16,429 nt of DNA, taken from contig SDUX01000186.1 of the NCBI GenBank assembly GCA_008729055.1, positions 1 through 16,429 on the forward strand, given 5' to 3'. The DNA is from Pyropia haitanensis. Taxonomy: Eukaryota; Rhodophyta; Bangiophyceae; Bangiales; Bangiaceae. The translations under genes were made by a program, and so were the position numbers. The notes beneath the pieces were generated by a model, which had not been told where the DNA came from, ran no database searches, and saw nothing but the letters and a program-made list of their open reading frames with translations. Positions 9,280 to 16,429 of the stretch are shown here, piece after piece; position 1 is the stretch's first letter; every line of letters starts with the position of its first letter.

Positions 9280-11214
9280 GCGACGCCCGTCGCTTGCGTG
9301 GGGCGCCGCCGCGGGCCCGGCCGGCGCGATCCCGGCGGGCGACGCGGCCGACTCGGTCGGCGCATCGCCCGGCGGACCGGCGGCAGCGGGCGCGGTGGGC
9401 GCGACGGCGGCAGGCGCAGAGGCGCCCGCAGGGGGTTGGCCAGGCGCGCCAGCGGGGGCAGCAGTATCGGCGGGGGCAGCCGCAGGGGGCGGGGCGGCCG
9501 CGGCAGACGTGGCCGCCCCGGCCGGCGGGACGACCGTCGAGGTCGTCCCGGCAGCCGGGGTGACCGCCATCGCCGCGGCGGCCGCGCCAGCAGCGGCCGC
9601 CTCCGCCGGCCGCGGGGTTGTGCCGACGGGCCGCGGGCCCGCCGTCGCACCGACGGGCACAGCTACCACGGGTGGGGCGGCCGGCGGGGGCGCCGCGGTG
9701 GCAGGCCGCTCGGCAGGCGGTGCCGGCGTCGCCGGCGCCAGCGCGGACGGCACGCGCGCGCCAGCGGGCGGCGACGCCGGCCGGGGGCGCGCGGGGACGC
9801 GAGGAGGGGCGGCCGCCGTCGCCAGTGCCGCCGCCGCCTCGGTCCGCCGGCGCTTACGCGCCGGCAGCCGGGCGTCGGGGTCGCCGTCGGCTGCCCCCGC
9901 GGCGGGGCGCGGCAGCGTGGCCGGCAGGCGGGGGCCCGGCAGCGGCGTCAGCGCCGCCGCCAGCGTGGTGGCGGCGAGCGCCAGCGGGATCGGTGTGGCG
10001 GGCGGGGGAAGCGGCGCCGGCGCGGCGGCAGCCGCAGCCGCCGCCGCTGCCGCCGGCACACCCGCCCCGGCAGGCCCAGGCCGCCCGGCGGACGCGGCGG
10101 GGACGACCCCCTCCATGGCGTCGGCAGACACCGTGGCGGGGGGCGCAGCCGCGACCGCCGCGGCGGCAGCGGCGGGGCGGGGGGCGGGGGCGGGCGCAGA
10201 GGCGGGGCGACCCGCCAGGGGGACGCTGGCCGCGTTGGCACCGCCCGCCCCCTCGACGCCCTCCATCGGGGAGGGCGTCGCCGCCGCGCCCGCCGGCCGG
10301 ACCGTGGCGGCGGGCGCAGCCGCGGCAGCGCCGTGGCCAGCACGGCGGCGCCGCGACCGCGAGCGGCGGCGGCCGCCGGTCACCCCGGCGGCGGCCGCGT
10401 CGGCAGGGGTGCCGGCCGCGGTCGCGCGGGCGGCAGCCGCAGGGGTGGCCCCCGCCGCGGCGCCGTCGGTAGCAGCAGCGGCCGGCGCCGGGCCGGCAGC
10501 CGGCGCGCCGCCGGCCGCGACCTCGGCAGGGGCTGCGGTCACGGCGGCGGGCGGGGCCGCCGCGGGCGCGGTTGCCCCCCCGGCGGCGTGCGTCGCCAGC
10601 GCGCCCTCGATGTGGGCGCGCAGCGACGCACGCAGGTGGGGGGGCATGGCCGGCCTCACCGCCAGCTGCTCGAGCTTGGCGGTGAGGCGGCGGCGGCAAA
10701 AGTCCGCCGCCACGCCCGACGCGTCGGCGCCCGTCAGGCCCGCCCGGCGGCGCGACCCGAGGAGCTTGGCACTCCACGGGTCGGCGCCGGGCAGCAGGCG
10801 CAGCACCGACGCGGCGGGGCCGGCGCACACCGCGGCGCGAAACGCGGCCGCCGCGGTGGCCACGACGGTCACCGCGGCGGTGGCGCCAAAGCGGTCGACG
10901 TCCGCCACGTGGCGGACGTCGACCCCGGTGAGGTCGGCCACCGCCGCGCGGAGGCGGTGGGCGCGGGCGTCGCGGGACACCCCCGAGACATAAATTGTCT
11001 CGAGGGGTACCGCGAGCGCCGGCCGCGGCCGGCTGCGGGTGAGTTCCGCAGCGGCCGCAGCCGCGCGCGCGGCGGGATCGGCGAGGGGGGGGGGCTGGAC
11101 AGCGCCCGCCCCCCCCCCCCCCCCCACAGCCCCGACCGCGCCGCCACCCCGCCCACCACCGTCGCCACCCGCACGCCGCCCGCCGACACCCGCCCGACGC
11201 GCACCCCCGACCAC
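9271..11214 (-). CDS. ORF1 of copy A, RRM-like segment plus Ala/Pro-rich tail
   Basis: A long minus frame ends at TGA 9273-9271, immediately upstream of ORF2. Counting from 11214 (not a proven start), residues 72-145 have a beta-alpha-beta-beta pattern (ETIYVSGVS, then a helix, RHVADVDRFG, AVTVVATAAAAF). This resembles an RNA-recognition fold, as found in many LINE ORF1 proteins. Residues 146-210 are basic and helical. The remaining two-thirds is low-complexity Ala/Pro/Thr/Val with two basic clusters, RRRSRSRRRRAG (about 10345-10380) and RKRRRTEAA (about 9842-9868), possible nuclear localisation or RNA-binding patches. The likely role is binding element RNA. The RRM assignment rests on pattern only; the presence of a real ORF here is better supported, because it ends in the ATGAGTGA overlap with ORF2. 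Confidence 0.6.
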   Translation of the reverse strand: MVGGARRAGVGGRRAGGDGGGRGGGAVGAVGGGGGAGAVQPPPLADPAARAAAAAAELTRSRPRPALAVPLETIYVSGVSRDARAHRLRAAVADLTGVDVRHVADVDRFGATAAVTVVATAAAAFRAAVCAGPAASVLRLLPGADPWSAKLLGSRRRAGLTGADASGVAADFCRRRLTAKLEQLAVRPAMPPHLRASLRAHIEGALATHAAGGATAPAAAPPAAVTAAPAEVAAGGAPAAGPAPAAAATDGAAAGATPAAAARATAAGTPADAAAAGVTGGRRRSRSRRRRAGHGAAAAAPAATVRPAGAAATPSPMEGVEGAGGANAASVPLAGRPASAPAPAPRPAAAAAAVAAAPPATVSADAMEGVVPAASAGRPGPAGAGVPAAAAAAAAAAAPAPLPPPATPIPLALAATTLAAALTPLPGPRLPATLPRPAAGAADGDPDARLPARKRRRTEAAAALATAAAPPRVPARPRPASPPAGARVPSALAPATPAPPAERPATAAPPPAAPPVVAVPVGATAGPRPVGTTPRPAEAAAAGAAAAAMAVTPAAGTTSTVVPPAGAATSAAAAPPPAAAPADTAAPAGAPGQPPAGASAPAAVAPTAPAAAGPPGDAPTESAASPAGIAPAGPAAAPHASDGRRHE

Positions 11215-11721
11215 CTGCCAGCCCGCACCTCCGTCACCCCCGGCACGCGCACCCCCCCAGCACTCGCCCCCACAGCGTCCACTCCCGCCCCCCCCCCCCC
11301 CGCACGCGCACCCGCCGCCAGGGAAGCCCCGTCCGGGCCGCCAGGAAGAAAGCCTTGCGGTTCCGCTGCCGCTCCCTCAGGGCTGCCAGCGCGGGGGGGG
11401 AGGGGGGTGACGCGGGGCGGGTGGCTTTGGGGACGGCGGCCGGAGCCGCATTAGCGTCCCGCACGGGGGCGGCGGCAGAGCCGCCACCCCCGCGCAAACG
11501 GGCGCCGCGCTGCACGACCCCCGCCCAGGTGGTGCCCCCCCCCCCTGAGGGGGGAGGACAAGAACCCCCAGGCGGGGCGGCGCCGGCAGGCCCGCGAGCC
11601 CCGTCTACCCCCCCCCCCCCACCCCACGCCCGCCCTGGCCTTGAGGATGTACCGGTAGAGCCCGCTGCCCGCCGTCAGCCGCTGCCGCGTCCGCACCACC
11701 ACCCGAATCAGCCCCCCCCCC
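11126..11721 (-). pseudogene. Middle of ORF1, frame changes at C runs
   Basis: Protein-like stretches continue between the two ORF1 segments but in successive frames: IRVVVRTRQRLTAGSGLYRY (about 11640-11705), then LRERQRNRKAFFLAART (about 11325-11380), then VRVPGVTEVRAGRWSGVRVG (about 11190-11250). The boundaries between frames coincide with long C homopolymers: 11712-11721 (10 C), 11608-11620 (13), 11535-11545 (11), 11288-11301 (14) and 11109-11125 (17). Either ORF1 is truly broken here or run lengths are wrong in the sequence. If joined, ORF1 would be about 1,000 codons. Confidence 0.42.
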
Positions 11722-12312
11722 GACGGCCGGCGCCGCGACGCCCAGCACAGCCACCGCACCCGCCGCACCCGCCACGCCGCGGCCGCCCACAGCACCGCCG
11801 GCGGACGCAGCACGACCGCCAACCGCCGCCCGGGCGCCCCCGACGCGGGAGGACGCCGCCACCGCCGCACAGGCGGAAAGGAGGGCGGACGCGCCCGGCC
11901 GCCCAGCGCCTCCCGCCGCCGCAGCGGCGGGTGCCGCCGCCCCCGCGGGCGGTGGCCCCGTGCACCCCGTAGAGGGGGGCGGCGCCGACCCAGCCGCACC
12001 GCCAGCTTCGGCTAAGCACCCCCTGGGGGGCCCCAGGGGGCTGCCAAGGTCATAGCGCCCGCCCCCCTCGCGGGGGGAAGCGCCGTCACGTAAACAGCTC
12101 GCAGCAGCGCGCGCAAAGGGCGAAAAGTCGGGTGCCGACAGTGAGGAAACCCCCAACGTCGACACCTGATTGGCCCAAATCATCTCGAAAACCGCTGTCA
12201 ATAGCTCGGACCGGCGCCGAAAATTCGTTTTCGACGCCGCCCCGACCGCGACGTCGACGATCGCGTCGACGCCGCGCGCTACAGACACAACAACCGCCCG
12301 ATCCGCCGCCAT
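11605..12312 (-). CDS. Probable ORF1 N-terminal part
   Basis: ATG at 12312-12310 has a good context (G at -3, G at +4) and opens a frame to 11605, in the same phase as the ORF1 segment at 9271-11214. The first about 85 residues are non-repetitive and lower in GC (for example FRRRSELLTAVFEMIWANQV), then the sequence becomes Ala/Gly-rich. I recognise no domain. Assignment to ORF1 is an inference from strand, phase and position just downstream of the tRNA; it could be a 5' leader with a separate small ORF. A 10-bp-arm hairpin (12019-12040) lies inside it. Confidence 0.4.
   Translation of the reverse strand: MAADRAVVVSVARGVDAIVDVAVGAASKTNFRRRSELLTAVFEMIWANQVSTLGVSSLSAPDFSPFARAAASCLRDGASPREGGGRYDLGSPLGPPRGCLAEAGGAAGSAPPPSTGCTGPPPAGAAAPAAAAAGGAGRPGASALLSACAAVAASSRVGGARAAVGGRAASAGGAVGGRGVAGAAGAVAVLGVAAPAVGGGADSGGGADAAAADGGQRALPVHPQGQGGRGVGGGG
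12019..12040. repeat. GC hairpin with 10-bp arms
   Basis: CCCCCTGGGG and CCCCAGGGGG are perfect inverted repeats separated by GG. It lies in the Ala/Gly-rich part of the putative ORF1 5' segment. Confidence 0.5.
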
Positions 12313-12404
12313 CCCGCCTCCCGAGACCAAACAAAAGCGATGGGGGGGTGCACCCCACCCCCCCCCCACCCCCCTGCAGCGAAAAAAACAGCCCACCACC
12401 GCGC

Positions 12405-12408
12405 AAAA
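12405..12408 (-). terminator. RNA polymerase III terminator
   Basis: TTTT on the minus strand begins 4 nt after the tRNA discriminator base, as expected for Pol III. A backup T7 run follows at 12388-12382. Confidence 0.65.
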
Positions 12409-12411
12409 CGA

Positions 12412-12485
12412 TGATGACGGCGAGATTCGAACTCGCGCCCCGAAAGACCAGTGCCTTAAACTGGCGCCTTGGATCGCTTTAGCTA
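12412..12485 (-). tRNA. tRNA-Leu(AAG), 5' acceptor strand missing
   Basis: On the minus strand the body has an A box TAGCTAAAGCG (12485-12475, matches TRGYNNARNNG). The anticodon stem is CCAGT/ACTGG with loop TTAAGGC (anticodon AAG at 12457-12455), followed by a leucine-type long variable arm. The T arm is GCGAG-TTCGAAT-CTCGC, with the B box at 12432-12424. The 3' acceptor strand is CGTCATC and the discriminator is A at 12412. The matching 5' strand would have to be GATGACG, but the seven bases before the A box (CGTCTCT) do not pair. So nucleotides 1-7 are absent and the gene is fused to the 3' end of retrotransposon copy B. It reads CUU leucine codons if functional; without a proper acceptor stem it probably is not. 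Confidence 0.85.
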
Positions 12486-12552
12486 AGAGACGGCAAGTCC
12501 CACGACCTACTCCCTCGGGGATGGAGAGGGGGTAACCCCCCCCCCCACTCCA
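12486..12552 (-). other. 3' UTR of retrotransposon copy B
   Basis: Between the ORF2 stop (TAG, 12555-12553) and the tRNA body lie only 67 nt. It has an 11-G run that can pair with CCCCC across TTA to form a short hairpin, and no poly(A) tail. A very short structured 3' UTR fits elements whose RT recognises an RNA fold. The end at 12486 is inferred from where tRNA homology starts. Confidence 0.5.
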
Positions 12553-13935
12553 CTACTCACCGATTCGGGCCAAGCCCGCAGTCAATCCCACACCATTCAA
12601 AGTAGCCCGCCCCCCCACCGGCGCGCTCCCACAACCAAAGCAACGGGCGTAGCCATTGGCCACGCCCCACGCGTGCGACCGCCAGATGGCGACCGACACG
12701 TCACGCATCAGGCGCCCGCGCACCGCCGCCAAGTGCGGACCGCCAAGGGCGTCCCGCACCCAGCGGTCGGTGGCGGGGCCGACGCGGCCGTACGCCTCCC
12801 ACACCAGTGGGGCGAACGCGTGCGGCGGCGTGGCGGGCGGAAGCGCGGGAGTGTACTTGGCCACCTTGGCCGCCTCCCGCGCCGCGCCCGCCACCACCCG
12901 CAGCGGGGCGTCGGCCACCCGCGCGGTGACCTCCCGCGCCAGGGGGGACGCCACCGAGACGTCCCCCCACGTCACCCGCCCGCTGGCGCGGTGGCGGGCG
13001 CGGAGGTCGGGGCGCAGCCCGCCGCCCGTCCCATCCAGCGCGCGCTCCACCACCACGTCCGCCCACTCGTCCGCGCGCTCCAGCGCCGCGGCCACCAGCC
13101 CCACAATCCGGTGGTGGAGCGCGGTGGCGCGCGGCGCCTGCAGCGGGCACCCAACCACAAAGTGGTAGCCCGCCGCGTCCACGTCGCCGCCGCAGCGACA
13201 GCGCGGCGGCGGCGGCGTCGAGCGGGGAGGGGCGCCCAGCCACAGGCGCACCGCGACGCGCATGGCGGCGCCAGGTATGGCGGCGCCGCCCACCCCCTCC
13301 GTCGGCAGGGCGGCCAGCCACAGCGCCGCGCGGTGGCCTTGGCACGCGGCGAGGCCCGCCCGCCCCCACTGCGGTAGCTCGCGGTAGAGGCGGGCACGCC
13401 TCGCCGCGTGCGCGGCACACGACAGCTCGCGCTGCGTGACCGCCTCCTCCCCCTCCAGCAGCCGCCGCCAGGACGGCGGCGGCGAGTGCGGCCCCGCGTG
13501 GTGTGGGGCGTCAGCCCGACGTGAGCAGGTCACGTCGGGGCCGCACTCGGGGAAAGAGAGGGGGGGCGACAGAGAGGGGGGGGGGAGGTCGCCGGCGGCG
13601 CCGCCCGCGCGGCCAGCCGCGGCCCGGTGAGGCGGTCGGCCCGCCTCGCGCGGCGGGGCCGCCCAGAGCAGCCCCGTGTCGGGTGCCGCGGCGTGCGCCG
13701 CGACCGCCGCGTGCAGCTCCAGCAGGGAGCTGCACAGCGCGGCCACGCCCGCCGGCGGTGGAGGCGGCGGAGCGGCCGGGGCAGCCGGGGGCGAGGCCGC
13801 GTCGTCGGCCTCGTCCGGCGACGGCTCGACGCGGATGCGCCGGAGACGGCGCACCCCGGCCATGGCGTCCCCGGCCGGCGGCGGCAGTGCCGCCGGCGGG
13901 TCCACCGCCAGCGACGCCGGAACGCCGCCGGCCAC
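12553..13935 (-). CDS. ORF2 C-terminus: CCHC knuckle and restriction-like endonuclease
   Basis: The open frame ends at TAG 12555-12553; the 13935 end (GTG) is not a start, because the frame is continuous with the RT linker. Counted from there, residues 246-263 form a zinc knuckle CXCX9HX4C (13200-13147). The PD-(D/E)XK core follows: RPDL (residues 308-311, Asp at 13008-13006), then TWGDVSV (Asp325 at 12963-12961), then AAREAAKVAKY (351-361), giving the catalytic Lys/Tyr. This order (CCHC, then PD...D...K) is typical of the endonuclease of CRE, R2, R4 and NeSL LINEs, which nicks the target to prime cDNA synthesis. The first 160 residues are a Pro/Ala-rich linker. All catalytic residues appear present. 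A nested inverted repeat (13483-13549) lies within the linker. Confidence 0.87.
   Translation of the reverse strand: MAGGVPASLAVDPPAALPPPAGDAMAGVRRLRRIRVEPSPDEADDAASPPAAPAAPPPPPPAGVAALCSSLLELHAAVAAHAAAPDTGLLWAAPPREAGRPPHRAAAGRAGGAAGDLPPPSLSPPLSFPECGPDVTCSRRADAPHHAGPHSPPPSWRRLLEGEEAVTQRELSCAAHAARRARLYRELPQWGRAGLAACQGHRAALWLAALPTEGVGGAAIPGAAMRVAVRLWLGAPPRSTPPPPRCRCGGDVDAAGYHFVVGCPLQAPRATALHHRIVGLVAAALERADEWADVVVERALDGTGGGLRPDLRARHRASGRVTWGDVSVASPLAREVTARVADAPLRVVAGAAREAAKVAKYTPALPPATPPHAFAPLVWEAYGRVGPATDRWVRDALGGPHLAAVRGRLMRDVSVAIWRSHAWGVANGYARCFGCGSAPVGGRATLNGVGLTAGLARIGE
13483..13549. repeat. Nested inverted repeats sharing one arm
   Basis: CGAGTGCGGCCCCG (13483-13496) pairs perfectly with 13536-13549. 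CCCGACGTGA (13515-13524) pairs perfectly with 13530-13539. The two right arms overlap by 4 nt, so the hairpins compete. They lie in the ORF2 linker just upstream of the CCHC knuckle. Confidence 0.7.
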
Positions 13936-16429
13936 ACGCGGGGGGCCGCCCGCCGCCGGCGCGGCAGGCGTGTCGACCCTCGCGCGGGGGGTGCGGGGGC
14001 GGCCGGGTGGCGGCGCGCGCGGGCGGGGAAGCCGGCGGCGGGGGGGTCAAACAAATGCCGCCGCCGCGCAGCACCGCGGGGCGCAGGCGGCGGCCGGGAC
14101 GGCACAGCCGCCGCTGGGGCGGCGCGTGCGGTCTTGGCGGCCATCCCCCGTGCGCGGTCGGGCGCCGCCCGGCCGGCGGTGGGGAGCGCCGGCGGCAGCG
14201 GGCGCGTCGCTGCCACTGCGCCGGCGGCGGGGCGCGGCGTCCGCGTCGTCCGCCGCCGGCAGCCGCAACAGGACTGTCGCCGAGTGCGCGTAGGGCGGGC
14301 GAGTACGCCCGCCCCGCGCGCAGCGCGTCCACCCACGACGCCAGCGCCGGCAGCCGGCGTCACGGAGCGTGCGCCCGCCGATCCCAGCCCCCCATGGCGG
14401 GAGGGAGCGCCGCGCGGCGCCGCCGAATGGCGTCGGCGCGTGGCGGGCGTGGTCGACCGCGTCGGTCAGCAGGCCCAACAGGGCCTGCTTCGCGTCGCGG
14501 GTCGACGGGCGCCCGCCAGCCGTGCGCCCCACACCAGTGGTAGCGCCCGCAGCCAGTAGTTGGGGCGCGGGCCGGCCACACAGGCGCAGCAGCAGCAGCT
14601 GCGCCTGCAGCGCCGAGGCGGGCAGCGCCGCGATAGCGCGGCAACAGCCCCGCCTGCTCCCGCCGCCAGCCGGTCCACGCCCGCAGCGACAAACGCGTCC
14701 GCCCCGAGGGGAACGGAGAACTGCGTGGTCCCCCCACCGCCCATTGCGCCGGCCAGCCGGCCGGCGCCGGCGCGCCGGCCGGCGACCAGCCGACGCTCTT
14801 GGCCGGCGCCAGCTCGGCGTCGACGGCCGCCCCGACGGACGCGGCGGCGCCGACGAGGCGCTGCAGGTGAGCAGGGGGGCCGGCCGCGACCACGTCGTCG
14901 TGGAAGGGCGCGGATGAGCAGCGTCGGCTGGGCGGCGCGCAGCCGCTCCAGCACCAGCCACAGGCCCGCCGCGTGCAGCAGCGGGCCGAGAGGGTCGCCC
15001 TGCTGGGCGCCCCGCTCGGCCCGCAGCCACAAGCGCGCGGGCGGTGTGGCCAGTGCGAGGGCGGACGCCAGCACCGCCAGCAGCCCATCCGTTACCGCCA
15101 CCACCGGCGGCCGCGTCGTCAGCCGCACCCGCGCGGCGGCCGCTGACGTCCTCTGCTGGCACGGCCCCGCCCCCGCCGTGGACGCGCGTGCCTGGCTCGG
15201 GCGGCGGGGGGGGTCCAGCCCCGTCCGCCGCCCAGCCGTATACGCACGGCCCCCCCCCCGCCGTAGGCCCACGAGAGGTACGGGCCTACGAGGGGGAGGG
15301 CGCGGCACAGCACCGCGTCCGCCGCCGCGCGCGACACCAGGTTGAAGGCGTTGCGGTAGTCCAACTGGACCACCGCATGCCCGGGGTGTTGGGCAGTGTG
15401 GGCCTCCAGCTCGTGGAGCAAGCGCTCGCACGCGCTGGAGACCCCCACCCCCTGCTGCGTCGGCGCCAGCAGGCGCGCCGCCGCCCCGCGCACAGTGCGC
15501 GCCAGGGCGGCGCGGGCCAGCTTGCGGAGCACCTCCGGCATCCCGATGGGCCGGAGGCGGGGGCAGACCGTCCTCCCCTGGCCCGCCAGGCTTGGCCAGC
15601 AGGAGGAGGTCTGCCCCCGCCAGCGCGTGCGTGGCGGCTCGGGGGACGCGCGCCACGGCGGCGTCCCCCGCCAACAGCAGCACCACCCCCACCAGCGAGT
15701 CCCTCCCCTCCTCCCCAGCGCCCACAGGTGCTCCGTCCGGAGACCGGACGGGCCGGGGGAGGAGCCGCGCGGCGCCGCCCGGATGGCGTCCACCGCGGCG
15801 GCACGGGTGACGGCGGTGGGCACGTCACCCGCCTCGCCAAACGCCGCCGCCCGCGACAGCTCGGCCGGGAAGGCCGCCTCGACAGAGGCCGCCGTCGCCA
15901 GGCCGGCCGTCGCGGGCGGGAAGAGCGTGCGCGCCTTTGCCCACACGGCGGGCGTCTGCGGCGCGGGCGGGTTGGCCGTCAGGGCGCGGGCAGCCGCGCC
16001 CAGACGACCGGCGCGCACAAGCCGCAGCGCCCGCCGCTGGGCGGCCGTCGTCTCGCCGCTCGTGGCCGTCCGTGCCGGCCGGCCGCCGTCGCGGCGGACG
16101 GGCGCACGTCGCCCGCCGGGGCGCCACACTCCCGCGTCGCGGTCGGCGAGGGCGGCGGCAAAGTCGCCGCCCAGCACCGCCGCCGCGCGCGCCGCGTGCG
16201 ACAGGGCGGGCGCCGATTCGCCATCGGGCGCGGCGGTGGCCGGCGCGTGCAGCAGCAGCGACGGCAGCAGCAGCAGCCACAGCCACGCCGCCTGCCGCGC
16301 CGGCTCCCGCCGCGCCCAGTCGAGCGCCTCGGCGGCCAGTGCCCGCCACGGCGCCAGCAGTGCGGACGGCACGTGCGGCACCGTGCGGGCGCCGGACGCC
16401 GTCAGCGGCGCCCACGACGCGCCAGGCGG
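13919..16429 (-). repeat. Direct repeat, right copy (ORF2 of copy B)
   Basis: It matches 6001-8493. Relative to that copy it has mainly extra single G or C bases (net +18 nt), densest between 14030 and 15260. One clear substitution (7435 T versus 15371 C) is synonymous in the motif A region (GTA/GTG, Val). Confidence 0.95.
13936..16429 (-). pseudogene. Reverse transcriptase of copy B, multiple frameshifts
   Basis: All RT motifs of copy A are present but in changing frames. The upstream part (about 16381-15720) is open and includes SSPGPSGLR. It is out of frame for about 150 nt between a 1-nt loss (C run 15713-15716) and a 1-nt gain (G run 15559-15563). It is then in frame again through QLDYRNAFN (about 15340-15366). 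Motif B GAQQGDPLG is in another frame, and an extra G near 14905 breaks motif C just before HDD. The thumb is broken at least ten more times before 14,030. Relative to copy A, most differences spoil the frame here, whereas near 7136 this copy is the better one. Either this is a young pseudogene or the consensus has indel errors. Confidence 0.8.

Larger units (their letters stand above)
6001..12404 (-). mobile_element. Non-LTR retrotransposon copy A (3'-truncated)
   Basis: Read on the minus strand, this unit has ORF1 (about 12312-9271), ORF2 starting at 9279 with zinc fingers and RT, and then stops at 6001 in the middle of ORF2. The matching position in copy B (13919) continues into an endonuclease. 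The 5' boundary is not visible by comparison, because copy B runs out of the window; it must lie between the tRNA 3' end (12412) and the ORF1 ATG (12312) if ORF1 is assigned correctly. Domain order plus the endonuclease seen in copy B place it with the LINEs that carry a restriction-like endonuclease (CRE/R2/R4/NeSL type). No poly(A) or target duplication is seen at the 6001 end. Confidence 0.8.
12486..16429 (-). mobile_element. Non-LTR retrotransposon copy B (5' end off window)
   Basis: The minus-strand unit contains RT (frame-broken), linker, CCHC knuckle, restriction-like endonuclease, stop codon and a short 3' UTR joined to tRNA-Leu. It is the only copy here with the element's 3' half. 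It lies head-to-tail with copy A, with the tRNA between them. The 5' part of ORF2 and all of ORF1 are beyond the right edge. Confidence 0.85.

Noticed and set aside
9271..10660. Ala/Pro-rich tract as a separate structural protein or silk-like repeat
   Set aside because: It is continuous with the RRM-like segment and ends in the overlap with ORF2, so it is better explained as the ORF1 tail; there is no regular repeat unit.
7460..10993. A 1,177-codon plus-strand open frame
   Set aside because: It lies opposite ORF1 and ORF2, is Ala/Arg/Ser low-complexity, and arises from the lack of A/T-rich stop codons in GC-rich DNA. The minus strand has the recognisable domains.
12165..12175. CCAATCA (CCAAT box) on the minus strand
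   Set aside because: It lies inside the putative ORF1 coding frame; a chance match is more likely than a promoter element.
1..16429. CRISPR arrays, bacterial operons or phage genes
   Set aside because: No spaced direct repeats, no Shine-Dalgarno-led gene strings, and the tRNA and retrotransposon are of eukaryotic type.

Overview
The window is nuclear DNA from a very GC-rich eukaryote. Evidence: a eukaryotic-type tRNA-Leu(AAG) body with internal A and B boxes, splice-site-like signals in the left flank, long C homopolymers, and a non-LTR (LINE-type) retrotransposon with alanine/proline-rich proteins. A GC-rich alga (red, green or haptophyte) would fit, but nothing in the sequence fixes the lineage.

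Layout: (1) 1-2.7 kb is GC-rich low-complexity DNA with GGC/CCG microsatellites and two small palindromes; no gene is convincing. (2) 2.7-6.0 kb, lower in GC, holds several short plus-strand coding-like segments with possible splice signals. They look like exons or relics of one or more unidentified genes. (3) 6,001-about 12,400, minus strand, is copy A of a retrotransposon. It has ORF1 (probable RNA-binding protein with an RRM-like segment and a long Ala/Pro tail), then ORF2 (two zinc fingers plus reverse transcriptase). Copy A stops abruptly at 6001 inside ORF2 and lacks the endonuclease. (4) 12,412-12,485, minus strand, is a tRNA-Leu(AAG) body from nucleotide 8 to the discriminator base; its 5' acceptor strand is missing. 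(5) About 12,486-16,429, minus strand, is copy B of the same element. It supplies the 3' half that copy A lacks (CCHC knuckle plus PD-(D/E)XK restriction-like endonuclease) and a frame-broken RT, and runs off the window edge.

Together the two copies show an element with the order ORF1 - ORF2 [zinc fingers, RT, CCHC, restriction-like endonuclease], the architecture of the early-branching site-specific LINE clades (CRE, R2, R4, NeSL). ORF1 would package the RNA. The ORF2 zinc fingers and endonuclease would find and nick the target, and the RT would copy the RNA there (target-primed reverse transcription). The 3' end of copy B abuts a tRNA-Leu gene that has lost exactly its first seven nucleotides, which suggests a tRNA-gene target. 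The overlapping parts of the copies are nearly identical but differ mostly by 1-nt indels, so the broken frames may partly be sequence errors.
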